A stretch of DNA of 64,000 nucleotides from Serratia marcescens subsp. marcescens ATCC 13880 (GCF_017299535.1 NZ_CP071238.1:4836001-4900000), one strand, 5' to 3'. Numbered from the stretch's first letter, positions 18,919 to 28,726 are shown. Made by a program: numbers and translations. The notes: generated by a model not told the origin, from the sequence alone.

Positions 18919-19542
18919 ATGCCAGATATTCGCTTCACGCTGTTCGACAGCGATAACTTCTACCAGCAGGGGCTGCGTCTGCTGCTGCAGGATTATCTGC
19001 ACTCCCTGAACGAATGCCAGCGCCTGTACCCGCAGTTCTCGCCGCTGGCGCTGCAGGCGTTGGATAACATCGAAATCGTGTTCCGCACGCCGGAAGAGCG
19101 CTGGGGCTGCGCCTGCTGTTACCAGAGCCCCTACGGCATCCCGCGCCAGCGGCAGCTGACTTTGCTGATCCTCGACGACGCGACCCAGCAACAGGTGAAA
19201 AACCTGCCGCCGCTGTTCAGCATCCACCGGCGCGATTCGGCCTACGCCATCCGCCTCAAGCTGCAGATGGCGCTGGAAAAATTTATCCAGCATCCGTGGA
19301 TGGCGCTGCACGCCGCCGGCATGTGGAAATGCCAGGCCTGCCGCATCGCCGCGCTCAGCCACTGCGAAAAAAAAGTGCTGGGGTTGATGAGCAGCGGCAT
19401 GTCCGCCTGCAGCATCGCCGGCCTGCTGCAGCGCAGCCAGAAAACCATCAGCGCCCATAAGCGCTCGGCGATGCGCAAGCTTAACGTGCGTAAAAACAGC
19501 GAGTTGAATAAAGTGCTGCTGAATCAGCGTGGGCTAAGCTGA
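18919..19542 (+). CDS. LuxR-family regulator with cysteine-rich non-canonical N-terminal domain
   Basis: A 207-residue protein with a C-terminal LuxR/FixJ-type HTH (about 150-205: EKKVLGLMSSGMSACSIAGL then QKTISAHKRSAMRKLNV). The N-terminus MPDIRFTLFDSDNFYQQGLRLLLQDYL imitates a receiver domain, but no clear phospho-acceptor DxxMP motif follows. Cys64, Cys66, Cys67 and Cys138, Cys141, Cys149 form two clusters that could bind metal or sense redox. It lies 108 bases after the last pilin gene and resembles the FimW/FimZ-like regulators found in fimbrial loci. It probably controls this operon, which is inference. Confidence 0.72.
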   Translation: MPDIRFTLFDSDNFYQQGLRLLLQDYLHSLNECQRLYPQFSPLALQALDNIEIVFRTPEERWGCACCYQSPYGIPRQRQLTLLILDDATQQQVKNLPPLFSIHRRDSAYAIRLKLQMALEKFIQHPWMALHAAGMWKCQACRIAALSHCEKKVLGLMSSGMSACSIAGLLQRSQKTISAHKRSAMRKLNVRKNSELNKVLLNQRGLS

Positions 19543-19621
19543 CTGACAACGGACTCGCGAGCGCCGACAGAGTGGTTTACTCTGAATACTCATTTTCGCA
19601 CTGCAAAGCGAGCCGGAATCC

Positions 19622-21115
19622 ATGCCCAGAACAGCCAAAGTCGTTGACGTCCCCGCCCTCGGCGAGCTCGATCGCCAGGCGGGCCAGCTAAGCCACCAGT
19701 TGGCGCAGGCCCTGCGTCAGGCCATCCACCGGGGCGATCTGAAAGCGGGCGATCTGCTGCCCTCGACGCGCCGGCTGTCGGCGGCGCTGACTCTGGCGCG
19801 CGGCACGGTATTGGAAGCCTTTGCTCAACTGACGGCGGAAGGCTTTCTCGAACCGCAGCCCGGTTCCGGCACCCGAGTTGCCCACTATCAGACGCCGCGC
19901 CGCGCGCCGCACGCCACGGTGCAGGCGAGTTCGGCGGTAGCGGCTCCGCTTTCTTCACAGGCGCAGCATCTGGCGCGCTTTGCCACTCAGGCGCGAGCGC
20001 TGCCGCCGGTGCCGTTCACTGTGTCAGTGCCAATCGGCGATACCGCGCCCGACGATATCTGGCGGCGGCTCGGCAACCGCATCCGCGCCCGCGGCCCCGG
20101 CGCGCCGTCGGGCTACGGCGATCCGCTGGGCGCGCTGCCGCTGCGCGAAGCGATCTGCGACTATGTGCGCCGTTCCCGCTCGGTAAACTGCACGCCGCAG
20201 CAAATCCTCATCACCTCCGGCACCCAACAGGGACTGTATCTGGCCGCGCAGATCCTGTTGGACGCCGGCGACAGCGCCTGGGTCGAAGATCCTGCCTACG
20301 TCGGCATTACCGCCATTTTCGATAGCCTGTTTCGCGATCGGCGCATGATTAGGGTGCCCGTCGCCGACGACGGCATCGACGTCGCCGCCGGCGTGCGTCT
20401 GGCCGCCAATGCCCGCGCCGCCTTTGTCACGCCGTCGCATCAGTATCCGCTGGGCATGCCGATGAGCATGGCGAAAAGAAGCGCCCTGCTGGCTTGGGCC
20501 AGAGAGCGGCAGGCCTGGATCGTGGAAGACGATTACGACAGCGAGATGCGCTACGCCGGCCACCCGTTCCCTTCGCTGCAGGGGCTGGCGCCCGAGCGGA
20601 CGCTTTATCTCGGCACCTTCAGCAAGGTGTTGTTCCCTTCGCTGCGGTTGGGTTACGCCATCGTGCCGCCGCCTCTGGTCGACGCCTTTTGCGGCGCCAG
20701 GATCCTGATGGATCGTCACCCGCCCAGCGCGGATCAATACGTGCTGGCCGCCTTTATTGCCGAAGGGTATCTCGACCGGCATATCCGAAAAATGCGCGGC
20801 GTCTACGCCGAAAAACGTCGGGTGCTGATCGAGGCGATCAACGCGTACATCCCGGCCGAGCTGGCGGTGGTGCAGCCCTGCGATCAGGGCATGCACATGG
20901 TGCTGTGGTTGAGGAAAGATCTCGACGACGTGCGTGTCGCCCAGCAGGCCAACGAAGCCGGGTTGGCGCTGCGGGCGGTGTCGCCGATGTATGCGCCCGG
21001 CCAGGGTGAGCCGGGCCTGGTGCTGGGGTTGGGCGGTTACGCCGACCGCCAGGTGCAACAGGCGGTGGAACGGCTCGGACAGGTGATCCTGGCCTGCGCC
21101 GGCAGCGGCGCCTAG
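19622..21115 (+). CDS. MocR/PdxR-type regulator (GntR HTH fused to class I aminotransferase)
   Basis: A 497-residue protein. The N-terminal GntR winged helix (about 25-90) includes AIHRGDLKAGDLLPSTRRLS and VLEAFAQLTAEGFLEPQPGSGT. The C-terminal aminotransferase-like domain (about 130-490) keeps the PLP lysine (K335 in GTFSKVLFPSLRLGY). These proteins sense PLP or PLP adducts and regulate genes nearby. The gene ends in a 4-base convergent overlap with the EamA transporter gene. Its target is not evident. Confidence 0.87.
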   Translation: MPRTAKVVDVPALGELDRQAGQLSHQLAQALRQAIHRGDLKAGDLLPSTRRLSAALTLARGTVLEAFAQLTAEGFLEPQPGSGTRVAHYQTPRRAPHATVQASSAVAAPLSSQAQHLARFATQARALPPVPFTVSVPIGDTAPDDIWRRLGNRIRARGPGAPSGYGDPLGALPLREAICDYVRRSRSVNCTPQQILITSGTQQGLYLAAQILLDAGDSAWVEDPAYVGITAIFDSLFRDRRMIRVPVADDGIDVAAGVRLAANARAAFVTPSHQYPLGMPMSMAKRSALLAWARERQAWIVEDDYDSEMRYAGHPFPSLQGLAPERTLYLGTFSKVLFPSLRLGYAIVPPPLVDAFCGARILMDRHPPSADQYVLAAFIAEGYLDRHIRKMRGVYAEKRRVLIEAINAYIPAELAVVQPCDQGMHMVLWLRKDLDDVRVAQQANEAGLALRAVSPMYAPGQGEPGLVLGLGGYADRQVQQAVERLGQVILACAGSGA

Positions 21116-22029
21116 CGGGAAAAACGTTTGGCGCCGAACACGCAAACCACCACGCCGGCCATCACGGCGATCATCATCGGCTGGACGGCCTCATGCAGCA
21201 GCCAGCCCGCCAGCGCCAGGCCGAAGAACGGCTGCAGCAGCTGCAACTGCCCGACGGCGGCGATGCCGCCCTGCGCCAGGCCGCGATACCAGAAAATAAA
21301 CCCAATCCACATGCTGAACACCGAGACGTAAACCAGCGACAGCCAAGCGGCGCCGCTGACCACGGGCCAGGCGGCCGGCGCCGCCAGCCAGGTGGCCGCC
21401 AGCGTCAACGGCAACGCCACCACCAGCGCCCAGGAGATCACCTGCCAGCCGCCGATCCGACGCGACAGCACCGCCCCTTCGGCATAACCCAGACCGCACA
21501 GCAGCACCGCGCCGACCATCAGCGCATCCCCCTGCCAGGCGCCGCCGCTCCCCTGGCTCAGCGCGAAAGCGCCCACCAGCGCGGCGCCGACGCCCGAAAA
21601 AGCCCAAAAAGCGGGCTTGGGCCGCTCTCCGCCGCGCAAGACGCCAAAACCGGCGGTCGCCAGCGGCAGCAGGCCGATATACACCAGCGAATGCGCCGAC
21701 GTGGTGTGCTGCAGCGCCAGCGCCGTCAGCAGCGGAAAACCGATGACTACGCCGAGCGCCACAAACAGCAGCGGCGGCAAATCGGCCCGCGTCGGCCGCG
21801 CCTGGCGGGTGATCAGCAGCGCGCACAGGGCCAGCAAGGCGGCGATCGCCGCCCTGACCGCCGTCAGAAACAGCGGATCGAGCTCCAGCACCGCCACTCG
21901 CGTGGCGGGCAGAGAACCGCTGAAGATAATCATGCCAAGAAAACCGTTCATCCAGCCCTGGGCCGAATGCCCGGCGGCGGGATGTGCAGGGGTAACAACG
22001 AGAGTTTTTTCAGACTGGCTGTCCGTCAT
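21112..22029 (-). CDS. EamA/DMT-family transporter
   Basis: A 305-residue protein with about ten transmembrane segments in two EamA repeats, of the drug/metabolite transporter superfamily. Members export amino acids, metabolites or drugs; the substrate is unknown. The frame is open five codons further (to 22044), but the ATG at 22029 has a GGAG site seven bases upstream. It converges with the MocR gene and overlaps it by 4 bases at the stop codons. Confidence 0.8.
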   Translation of the reverse strand: MTDSQSEKTLVVTPAHPAAGHSAQGWMNGFLGMIIFSGSLPATRVAVLELDPLFLTAVRAAIAALLALCALLITRQARPTRADLPPLLFVALGVVIGFPLLTALALQHTTSAHSLVYIGLLPLATAGFGVLRGGERPKPAFWAFSGVGAALVGAFALSQGSGGAWQGDALMVGAVLLCGLGYAEGAVLSRRIGGWQVISWALVVALPLTLAATWLAAPAAWPVVSGAAWLSLVYVSVFSMWIGFIFWYRGLAQGGIAAVGQLQLLQPFFGLALAGWLLHEAVQPMMIAVMAGVVVCVFGAKRFSR

Positions 22030-22323
22030 GTGAACGCTCCGCACGCCTGAGGCATACCGAAATCGGCAACCCGCGAGGCGATGTCATAGTGAAAGAGAAC
22101 ATCGTTCCCCGGCGTCGCTTGCCGGGCCTGCGTTCTATTTTTCAGATAAAGCGGTTCACAGACAGGTCCAGATAGCGAGATTTTCACTGTGCCGGTTGCC
22201 AAAGTGCGCCGCTAACGCCAAAGAAGGGCGTTTTTCGGGCTGTCCTTGGCCGTTTGGCGGCTCTGCCCGCGAGGTATCATGGACTTTTATGCGTTTTTGC
22301 AGAACAGGACAAGGTGCGGCGCC
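22030..22323. other. Divergent interval between the EamA gene and srfA
   Basis: About 294 bases that must hold the promoters of both divergent genes. An in-frame ATG at 22279 with GAGG four bases upstream is an alternative srfA start. I see no distinctive operator, hairpin or small gene. Confidence 0.4.
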
Positions 22324-23562
22324 GTGGTGAAACCCTTCTTACGCAGTGGCAGTTTGGATGATGTGCTGGCTTTAGGCGAAAACGGGCAATCGATCTACGC
22401 CTGCGCGCAGCAGCTGCGGGAAACCCTGCGTCTTCGCCGGCAGCAGCAGGCCGCCGACTGTCTGGCGATCCCCCAACCGAACGAAAGCGGCACCCGCATC
22501 GACTGGTATGCGCCCTTTCCAGGCAAGGTGACCTCCTGGCTGGCGGCGAGCGACGCCCAGCGCGCTCAGGCGGTGCGCCATCTGGAACACTGCCTGACGA
22601 CCTTCCGCAGCCTGACCGAACAGGCCCGGGCGACCGATCACCCCAGCCATCGCCTGTTCGGCGCGCTGCTGACCAAAGCGATGCACATTCCCGATCCCAA
22701 CCACGTCTACCTGGTGGACGATCGGCCGGTGCTGACCTTTTGGGGCTTTATCAAACCGCAGGCGCAGAGCCCGGACGATCCTTTAGCCTGCCTGCGCCCT
22801 GCCGAAACGGAGGTAGAAAAACCGGCGCCGATCGCCGCCGCTCCGCGCAAACCGGCCGTTGTCGAGCCGGCCAAACCGGCTCCGACGGCAGAGCCTGAAC
22901 CGGTGCCCGCCCCGGCGACGCCCGTCGAATCCCCTGGCGTTGTTCGCCCGCGCCGGCGTCACGCCCTCTGGCTGTTACCGGTACTGCTGCTAGGCAGCGC
23001 GGCGCTGGCCGCCTGGCTGCACCGCTCGCCGGCCCCGCAACCGGCGATGCCGGCGGAGGTGCGCCATCCGGCGCCGCCGGAAAAAACCGCCGCGCCATTG
23101 CCCAAGCTGCGCTTGCCGCTGGCGCACGCCACGCTGATGCCGCCGCCCCCGGCGCCGGCCATCCCGCAACCGCTGGACAAAAATGCGCTGGTGCTGCCGC
23201 CCGAGGCGGTGAAGGCCGGCTCCACCCGTTTCCTTAACGGCAAATGGCGCGCCACAGTGGCGCTGAAAGATCCGATCACCGGCAAGCGCCCCAGCCTGCA
23301 ATACCGCCTGAACGCGGGCAAAGGCAGCGCCGTCATCGCCTACGGCGACGGCGTCACCTGCCGGGCGGCGGTCGAGGCCGGGCTGATGCAGTCCGGCAAT
23401 CTGGTGATCAACAGCCGCACCAAGGCGCGCTGCAGCGACGGCAGCCGCTATCAGATCCCGGAAATCGTTTGCCGCCAGGGCGAAACCGGCGCGGCGGAGT
23501 GCACCGGCCGCTACGATGCGGACACCACCTATCCCATGACGTTCAAGCGCGAGAGTAAATGA
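22324..23562 (+). CDS. srfA: SrfA-like virulence-associated protein
   Basis: About 412 residues. The N-terminal soluble domain VKPFLRSGSLDDVLALGENG is followed by a Pro-rich linker (about 165-225), one membrane segment (ALWLLPVLLLGSAALAAWL) and a periplasmic C-terminal domain with Cys in GVTCRAAV, ARCSDGS, IVCRQGE and AECTGR. It resembles SrfA of the Salmonella srfABC locus. I chose the GTG at 22324 because conservation seems to begin at VKPFLRSG and AAGG lies upstream; ATG 22279 is possible. The C-terminal domain may bind cell envelope components; function is not known to me. It overlaps srfB by 4 bases (ATGA). Confidence 0.78.
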   Translation: MVKPFLRSGSLDDVLALGENGQSIYACAQQLRETLRLRRQQQAADCLAIPQPNESGTRIDWYAPFPGKVTSWLAASDAQRAQAVRHLEHCLTTFRSLTEQARATDHPSHRLFGALLTKAMHIPDPNHVYLVDDRPVLTFWGFIKPQAQSPDDPLACLRPAETEVEKPAPIAAAPRKPAVVEPAKPAPTAEPEPVPAPATPVESPGVVRPRRRHALWLLPVLLLGSAALAAWLHRSPAPQPAMPAEVRHPAPPEKTAAPLPKLRLPLAHATLMPPPPAPAIPQPLDKNALVLPPEAVKAGSTRFLNGKWRATVALKDPITGKRPSLQYRLNAGKGSAVIAYGDGVTCRAAVEAGLMQSGNLVINSRTKARCSDGSRYQIPEIVCRQGETGAAECTGRYDADTTYPMTFKRESK

Positions 23563-26507
23563 TGCTGGCCCCCCTAACTGACTACAAACACGGCATTACG
23601 CTGATTCAGGACAGCGGCATTCAGTTTCTGGACTTTGCCCTGACGCCGCGACTGGACGCCGAGTTTCCCGGCAAATTCGTGCGCAAGACCGCCAGCGGCC
23701 CGCTGCTGCGCCTGCAATGGGAGGCCGAGAGCGGCAAATACCAGTTGCCGGCCGTGGGCGACCAGGCCGCCGAAGTGGTGCGGCCGGAGTTCAGCTATCC
23801 GCTGCAGCAGTCGCTGCACCTGCTGGATAAGCTCTGGCTGCCGCTGCCCTTCTTGCGCCACACCCCGGCGGGCCTGTTTTTGTCGGGCCCGGACAACTGG
23901 GCGCGCCTGCAGGTGGTGCAGCTGGATGAACCGGATCAGGACGGCAACCTGCTGCGGGTGGTGCTGGCCTTCGACACCCGCGCCGCCGCGCCCGGCCAGG
24001 AAGCATTGGCGCCAAGCGAGAGCGATCTCGGCGCCGGCCTCAGCTTTGCGCTGGCGCACCGCAACCACGAGCTGGGCGAGTTCCTCGATCTGACCTGGGT
24101 GGACGGCTGGCTGCGCGAGGCGTTCAGCCAGCGCGCCGCCGAACGGGAACAGCGCGCCGAGGCGGAGATCAACGCCGGGCTGAAAACCTTCGAGTATCAG
24201 GCGCACTACCTCAACCTGTTGCACATGCTCGGCCATCAGTCGACGGTGCCGCAGATAAAAATGGCGGCGGCGACGCTGCAACAGCCGGCGATCGACGTCG
24301 ATCTGGTGCTGGACGTCGGCAATTCTCACACCTGCGGCGTGCTGGTCGAGGACCATCCGGAAGAGAGCAACGGCCTGAAGCAAACCTATGAGCTGCAGCT
24401 GCGCTCGCTGTCCGAACCGCACTGCGTCTACAACGAACTGTTCGAGAGCCGGGTGGAGTTTTCTCGGGCCTCGTTCGGCAAGCCGCATCTGTCCTTCCAG
24501 AGTGGACGCGACGACGCCTTCCAATGGCCGTCCATCACCCGCGTCGGCCGTGAAGCCGCGCAATTGGCGCAGCGACGCGAAGGGCATGAAGGCACCACCG
24601 GCATCTCCAGCCCACGGCGCTATCTGTGGGACGAGGAGCGCTATGCGCCCGGCTGGCGCTTCAACGAGCGGCACGAGCCGATGGCCGCCGCCGCGCCGTT
24701 GACCACCTTGATCAACGACGAGGGCGTGCCGCTGTCCGCCCTGCCGACGTCCCAACGGCTGCCGGTATTCGCCGCCCATTACAGCCGCAGCGCGGTGATG
24801 AGCCTGATGCTGAGCGAGCTGCTGGCGCAGGCGCTGATGCAGATCAACAGCATCGCCCAGCGCAGCCGCATGCCGAACGCCGCCGCGCCGCGCCGTTTGC
24901 GCGCCATCATTCTGACGCTGCCTTCGGCGATGCCGAAGCCGGAGCGCGAGATTTTCCGCCGCCGCATGCAGGAGGCGATCGGGCTGGTGTGGAAGGCCCT
25001 CGGCTGGCACCCGCAGGATGCGCCGTTCGACGGCGCGCGCACCCGCTTCCCGGCGCCGCAGGTGCAGATGGAGTGGGACGAGGCCACCTGCGGCCAGATG
25101 GTCTATCTGTACAACGAAACCCAGGTGAACTTCGCCGGCCGCACCGACGCCTTTTTCGCCGCCATGGCCCGGCCCGACCGGCCGCTGGCGCCAAGCGAAC
25201 AAGCAGGCAAAACGCTGCGCATCGCCTCCATCGACATCGGCGGCGGCACCACCGATCTGGCGATCACGCACTACTCGCTCGACGACGGCGTGGGCAACAA
25301 CATCAAAATCAACCCGCGCCTGCTGTTCCGCGAGGGCTTTAAGGTCGCCGGCGACGACATCCTGCTGGACATCATCCAGCAATTTGTTCTGCCCGCCGTG
25401 CAACAGGCGTTCGAAGCCGCCGGCGTGAGCGCCGCCGCGGCGCTGATGGACAAACTGTTCGGCAACGAAGGACGCATGGACGGGCTTTCCACCCTGCGCC
25501 AGCAGGCCGCGCTGCAGATCTTCATGCCCGCCGGACGCGCGCTGCTCGGCGCCTATGAAGAATACGATCCGCTGGACAGCCGGGCGGAAATCGCCGCCAG
25601 CCTGGGCGATCTGCTGCCGCAGCCGCCGACGCCGCAGGTGCTGGCGTTTATCAACGGCGAAGTGCAGCGCGAAGCTGACAGCAACGCCTTCGATATCCTG
25701 CACACCCCGCTGGTGATCCGCCTGGCCGATCTGCACGCCGCCTTCTTGTCCGATCGCATCGGCATCGGCCGCTGCCTGCGCCTGCTGGCTGAGGTGGTGG
25801 CGCTGTACACCTGTGACGTGCTGCTGCTGACCGGCCGCCCGGCGCGCTTCCCCGGCGTGCAGGCGCTGCTGCGCCACCTGCAGCCGCTGCCCGCCAGCCG
25901 CATTCTGCCGCTGGAGGGGTATCACACCCGCAGCTGGTACCCGTTCAACAAACGCGGCCGCATCGACAACCCAAAATCCACCGCCGCCGTGGGCGCCATG
26001 CTGTGCCTGCTGGCAATCGACCTGCGGCTGGAGAGCTTTTACTTCAACGTCGGGGATTTCCAGCCCTACTCCACCATTCGCTATCTGGGCATGCTGGACG
26101 GCAACAACATGCTGGCGGACGATAACGTCTATTACCGCGACATCGATCTGGATCGCGCCGATTTCGCGCTCGATCCCGCCGGCAGCTTCCAGCTGCGCGG
26201 CCCGCTGCGCCTGGGCTTCCGCCAGTTGGACAACGAACGTTGGCCGGCCTCGCCGCTCTATACGCTGACCATCAATGACGCCCAGTTGGCGCGTAAGCTG
26301 GCCGGTGACGCGGTGATCAGCCTGCGGCTGGCCATCACCGCCAGCGCCGAACAGGGCGCCGAAAGCGTCAAGATCGCGCAGGCGGTGCTGGCCGACGGCA
26401 GTGCCGTCCCGGCGCACCATCTGCAACTGAAACTCAATACCCTGGCTGCCAGCGCCTCCGGCGCGACCCACTACTGGATAGACAGCGGGAGCATTTACCC
26501 ACGATGA
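23559..26507 (+). CDS. srfB: SrfB-like protein with actin/Hsp70-like ATPase motifs
   Basis: A 982-residue soluble protein of the SrfB family. Three ASKHA-type motifs are visible. Phosphate-1 is VDLVLDVGNSHTCGVLVE (D252). Phosphate-2 is IASIDIGGGTTDLAITHY (D559). The adenosine-like motif is LLLTGRPARFPGVQALLRHL. This suggests an actin/Hsp70-fold nucleotide-binding core with large additions. Known srfB genes occur only with srfA and srfC. Start and stop codons overlap both neighbours (ATGA), indicating coupled translation and a complex. Molecular role is undetermined; the virulence label comes from regulation of the Salmonella homologue. Confidence 0.85.
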   Translation: MMLAPLTDYKHGITLIQDSGIQFLDFALTPRLDAEFPGKFVRKTASGPLLRLQWEAESGKYQLPAVGDQAAEVVRPEFSYPLQQSLHLLDKLWLPLPFLRHTPAGLFLSGPDNWARLQVVQLDEPDQDGNLLRVVLAFDTRAAAPGQEALAPSESDLGAGLSFALAHRNHELGEFLDLTWVDGWLREAFSQRAAEREQRAEAEINAGLKTFEYQAHYLNLLHMLGHQSTVPQIKMAAATLQQPAIDVDLVLDVGNSHTCGVLVEDHPEESNGLKQTYELQLRSLSEPHCVYNELFESRVEFSRASFGKPHLSFQSGRDDAFQWPSITRVGREAAQLAQRREGHEGTTGISSPRRYLWDEERYAPGWRFNERHEPMAAAAPLTTLINDEGVPLSALPTSQRLPVFAAHYSRSAVMSLMLSELLAQALMQINSIAQRSRMPNAAAPRRLRAIILTLPSAMPKPEREIFRRRMQEAIGLVWKALGWHPQDAPFDGARTRFPAPQVQMEWDEATCGQMVYLYNETQVNFAGRTDAFFAAMARPDRPLAPSEQAGKTLRIASIDIGGGTTDLAITHYSLDDGVGNNIKINPRLLFREGFKVAGDDILLDIIQQFVLPAVQQAFEAAGVSAAAALMDKLFGNEGRMDGLSTLRQQAALQIFMPAGRALLGAYEEYDPLDSRAEIAASLGDLLPQPPTPQVLAFINGEVQREADSNAFDILHTPLVIRLADLHAAFLSDRIGIGRCLRLLAEVVALYTCDVLLLTGRPARFPGVQALLRHLQPLPASRILPLEGYHTRSWYPFNKRGRIDNPKSTAAVGAMLCLLAIDLRLESFYFNVGDFQPYSTIRYLGMLDGNNMLADDNVYYRDIDLDRADFALDPAGSFQLRGPLRLGFRQLDNERWPASPLYTLTINDAQLARKLAGDAVISLRLAITASAEQGAESVKIAQAVLADGSAVPAHHLQLKLNTLAASASGATHYWIDSGSIYPR

Positions 26508-28693
26508 AAGCGACTACCACCGTCCAATCAGCCCCAAATAACGCGCTCAGCGCCGGCATTCTGCAGGCGATCGACTGGGTGGACGCCGCGCGCCGGCAGT
26601 CCGCCCGTTTGGAACAGGAGGCGGATCGCCTGACGCTGCGCCTGCGCCGTTGCCATAATCGCGCCGTCCAGTTGGAAAACACCCAGCCTGCGCAGGTCGC
26701 CATCGGTTTGTATGGCCACAACGCCGCCGCCAAGGCCCACCTGCTGGCGGCGCTGGCCCCTGGCGCAAAGCGCTTCAGCGCGGACCTTTCGCTCGCGGTG
26801 CGCTACTGCACGGCGGCCGAGGCGGGGCCCGCCGAGTATCCGATCGCCCTCGCCCTGCTCAATGAAGCGCAGTGGCTGGCCATCACGCTCGATGCCGCCG
26901 CGATGGGCGGCTTCCGGCTGGACTGGGACGCCCGCGCGATCGCCGGCCATCTGCAAACGTTGGCACGCCACCGCCAAGCCGTCGCCCCCGACGGCCTCAG
27001 CGACAGCGATGTGCTGGCGCTGTGGGATAGCCAACGCCGCCACGGCGACAAGGGGCAACAGACGCTGGACAGGCATTTCTGGCCGCAGGCCGTGGCGCTG
27101 GCGCCGCAGCTGAGCATCGACGATCGCGCGCGCCTGTTTGCGCCGCTGTGGGGAGAGGAAACGACGCTGACGACGCATTATCGCCAGCTGGCACATACGC
27201 TGCATGCCCTCGGTGACAGCCGACAGGTTCATGCCCCGCGCCGCGCCTTGACGCTGCTGACCGCGAGCGCCGCACCGGAAAACACGGCAATCGTCGTGAT
27301 GGCCGAACACGGCGGTGAACGGGAGATCGCGCTGAGCGATCTGGCCTGGCTGACCGCCGAAGTGACCACCGGTCTGCCGCAGACGGCGCAGGCGGGCCTG
27401 CCCGCCGACGTGGCGCTGATCGACCTGCCCGGCAGCCGCGCCCGCCCGCAGGCGGAGCCGGCGCAGCGGCTGCAACAGGCGAAACGCGCCCATTTGCTGA
27501 CCCGCTGCGCGGACGGCCTGCACGCCAACCTGCTGCTGGTGACCGATGCCGCCGCCGCGCCGCAGGACGCCGCGCGCATCGGCCAGGCGCTCGCCGGTTG
27601 GGTCGACCACACCCAGGGGGAAACCCCGGCGCTGCGCCAACGCCGCAAACCCGGTTTAATCTGGGCAATCACGCCGTTCGACCCACGCCAGGAAGGCAAA
27701 CCGCGCCCTGACGACGCCGTTCAGCGTCAGGTCGGCGAACCCGGTGACAGCTGGGCCACGCTGCTGGCGCTGGATGAGCAGGATTGCCGCCGCATGGTGA
27801 ACTACCTGGCCGCACAGGCGCGCCCGGCCCACAAGCAAGCGCGCCTGCTCGAGCTGCGCGAAGAGTTGCAGCGCGAGCTGACGGACAGCCTGCTCGGCAA
27901 CTGGCTCACCGCCGCCGATCCGTACGCGACCCAGCAACGCGCCCAACAGCTGCTGCGCGCGCTGCAGGCGCAGGCCGGCCGCCACGGCGAACTGCTGGAA
28001 CGACTGTTGCCCCAGCGCGATACGCTGCGCCAGCTTTACCAGCAACAGCAGCACGCCGCGCCGACCCCGGCGACGCCTGCGCCGTTCGGGCTCGACATCG
28101 ATCTGTTCGGCGCACCGGAAACGCCGGCCTCCGGCGAGCCCCCCGCGTCACCCTTTGCCGCGCGGGTATTCGCGGATTGGATCAACCATCTGCGCAGCCT
28201 GCCGGACAACCGCCGGTTGCTGGATCTGCTCGGTGTCGACAAACCGCATCTCGAACTGCTGGTCGATGCGTTGATCGGCGCCGCCTGCCGCCAGCGGCTC
28301 GACGACGAACTGGAGCGAGCGCTGTGCGCCGGCGGCCTGCCGGAACAGGGAGAAGATCGGCAGATCAGCCAGGCGCTGGCGCTACTGGGCGACTTCGTCG
28401 CCTGGCTCGGCTTCCAGCGGCGCGATGCGGCAACGCGCCCCGAGAGCCGCGTCAATCCCGGCCAGCCGATCTTTACCCCGCCGCCGCAGCCGGCGGTGGA
28501 CTGGAGCGGCCAGCAGCGGCTCACCCGGCTGGCGCCGACGCCAACCAAAAATACCGCGTTTTATATCTATGACTGGCTGATCGGCCTGCAGACCCTGCTG
28601 GCGGAAAATGCCGCGCAGGCGCAGCCCGCGCTGGCAGACGAGCAGCGCGGCGCACTGACGGCGATCGTCGCCGCCCTACGCGCTGTGCCGTAG
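26504..28693 (+). CDS. srfC: SrfC-like protein with degenerate GTPase motifs
   Basis: A 729-residue protein of the SrfC family. A P-loop-like segment IGLYGHNAAAKAHLL (residues 67-81) keeps the Lys (K77) but has Ala in place of the following Ser/Thr and of the preceding Gly. A G3-like motif ALIDLPG (D307-G310) follows, and IWAITPFDP could correspond to a G4 region. The rest is alpha-helical and Leu/Gln-rich (about 400-560), with dynamin-like character. Translation is coupled to srfB by an ATGA overlap. Whether it binds nucleotide is doubtful given the damaged P-loop. Confidence 0.8.
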   Translation: MKATTTVQSAPNNALSAGILQAIDWVDAARRQSARLEQEADRLTLRLRRCHNRAVQLENTQPAQVAIGLYGHNAAAKAHLLAALAPGAKRFSADLSLAVRYCTAAEAGPAEYPIALALLNEAQWLAITLDAAAMGGFRLDWDARAIAGHLQTLARHRQAVAPDGLSDSDVLALWDSQRRHGDKGQQTLDRHFWPQAVALAPQLSIDDRARLFAPLWGEETTLTTHYRQLAHTLHALGDSRQVHAPRRALTLLTASAAPENTAIVVMAEHGGEREIALSDLAWLTAEVTTGLPQTAQAGLPADVALIDLPGSRARPQAEPAQRLQQAKRAHLLTRCADGLHANLLLVTDAAAAPQDAARIGQALAGWVDHTQGETPALRQRRKPGLIWAITPFDPRQEGKPRPDDAVQRQVGEPGDSWATLLALDEQDCRRMVNYLAAQARPAHKQARLLELREELQRELTDSLLGNWLTAADPYATQQRAQQLLRALQAQAGRHGELLERLLPQRDTLRQLYQQQQHAAPTPATPAPFGLDIDLFGAPETPASGEPPASPFAARVFADWINHLRSLPDNRRLLDLLGVDKPHLELLVDALIGAACRQRLDDELERALCAGGLPEQGEDRQISQALALLGDFVAWLGFQRRDAATRPESRVNPGQPIFTPPPQPAVDWSGQQRLTRLAPTPTKNTAFYIYDWLIGLQTLLAENAAQAQPALADEQRGALTAIVAALRAVP

Positions 28694-28726
28694 CGGGCGC
28701 AAGCCGGGCCGGACACCGCCGCGCAG

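Noticed and set aside
23574..26471. 965-codon minus-strand frame opposite srfB
   Set aside because: Codon-phase shadow of srfB, rich in Gln, His and Arg, with no ribosome site or family resemblance.
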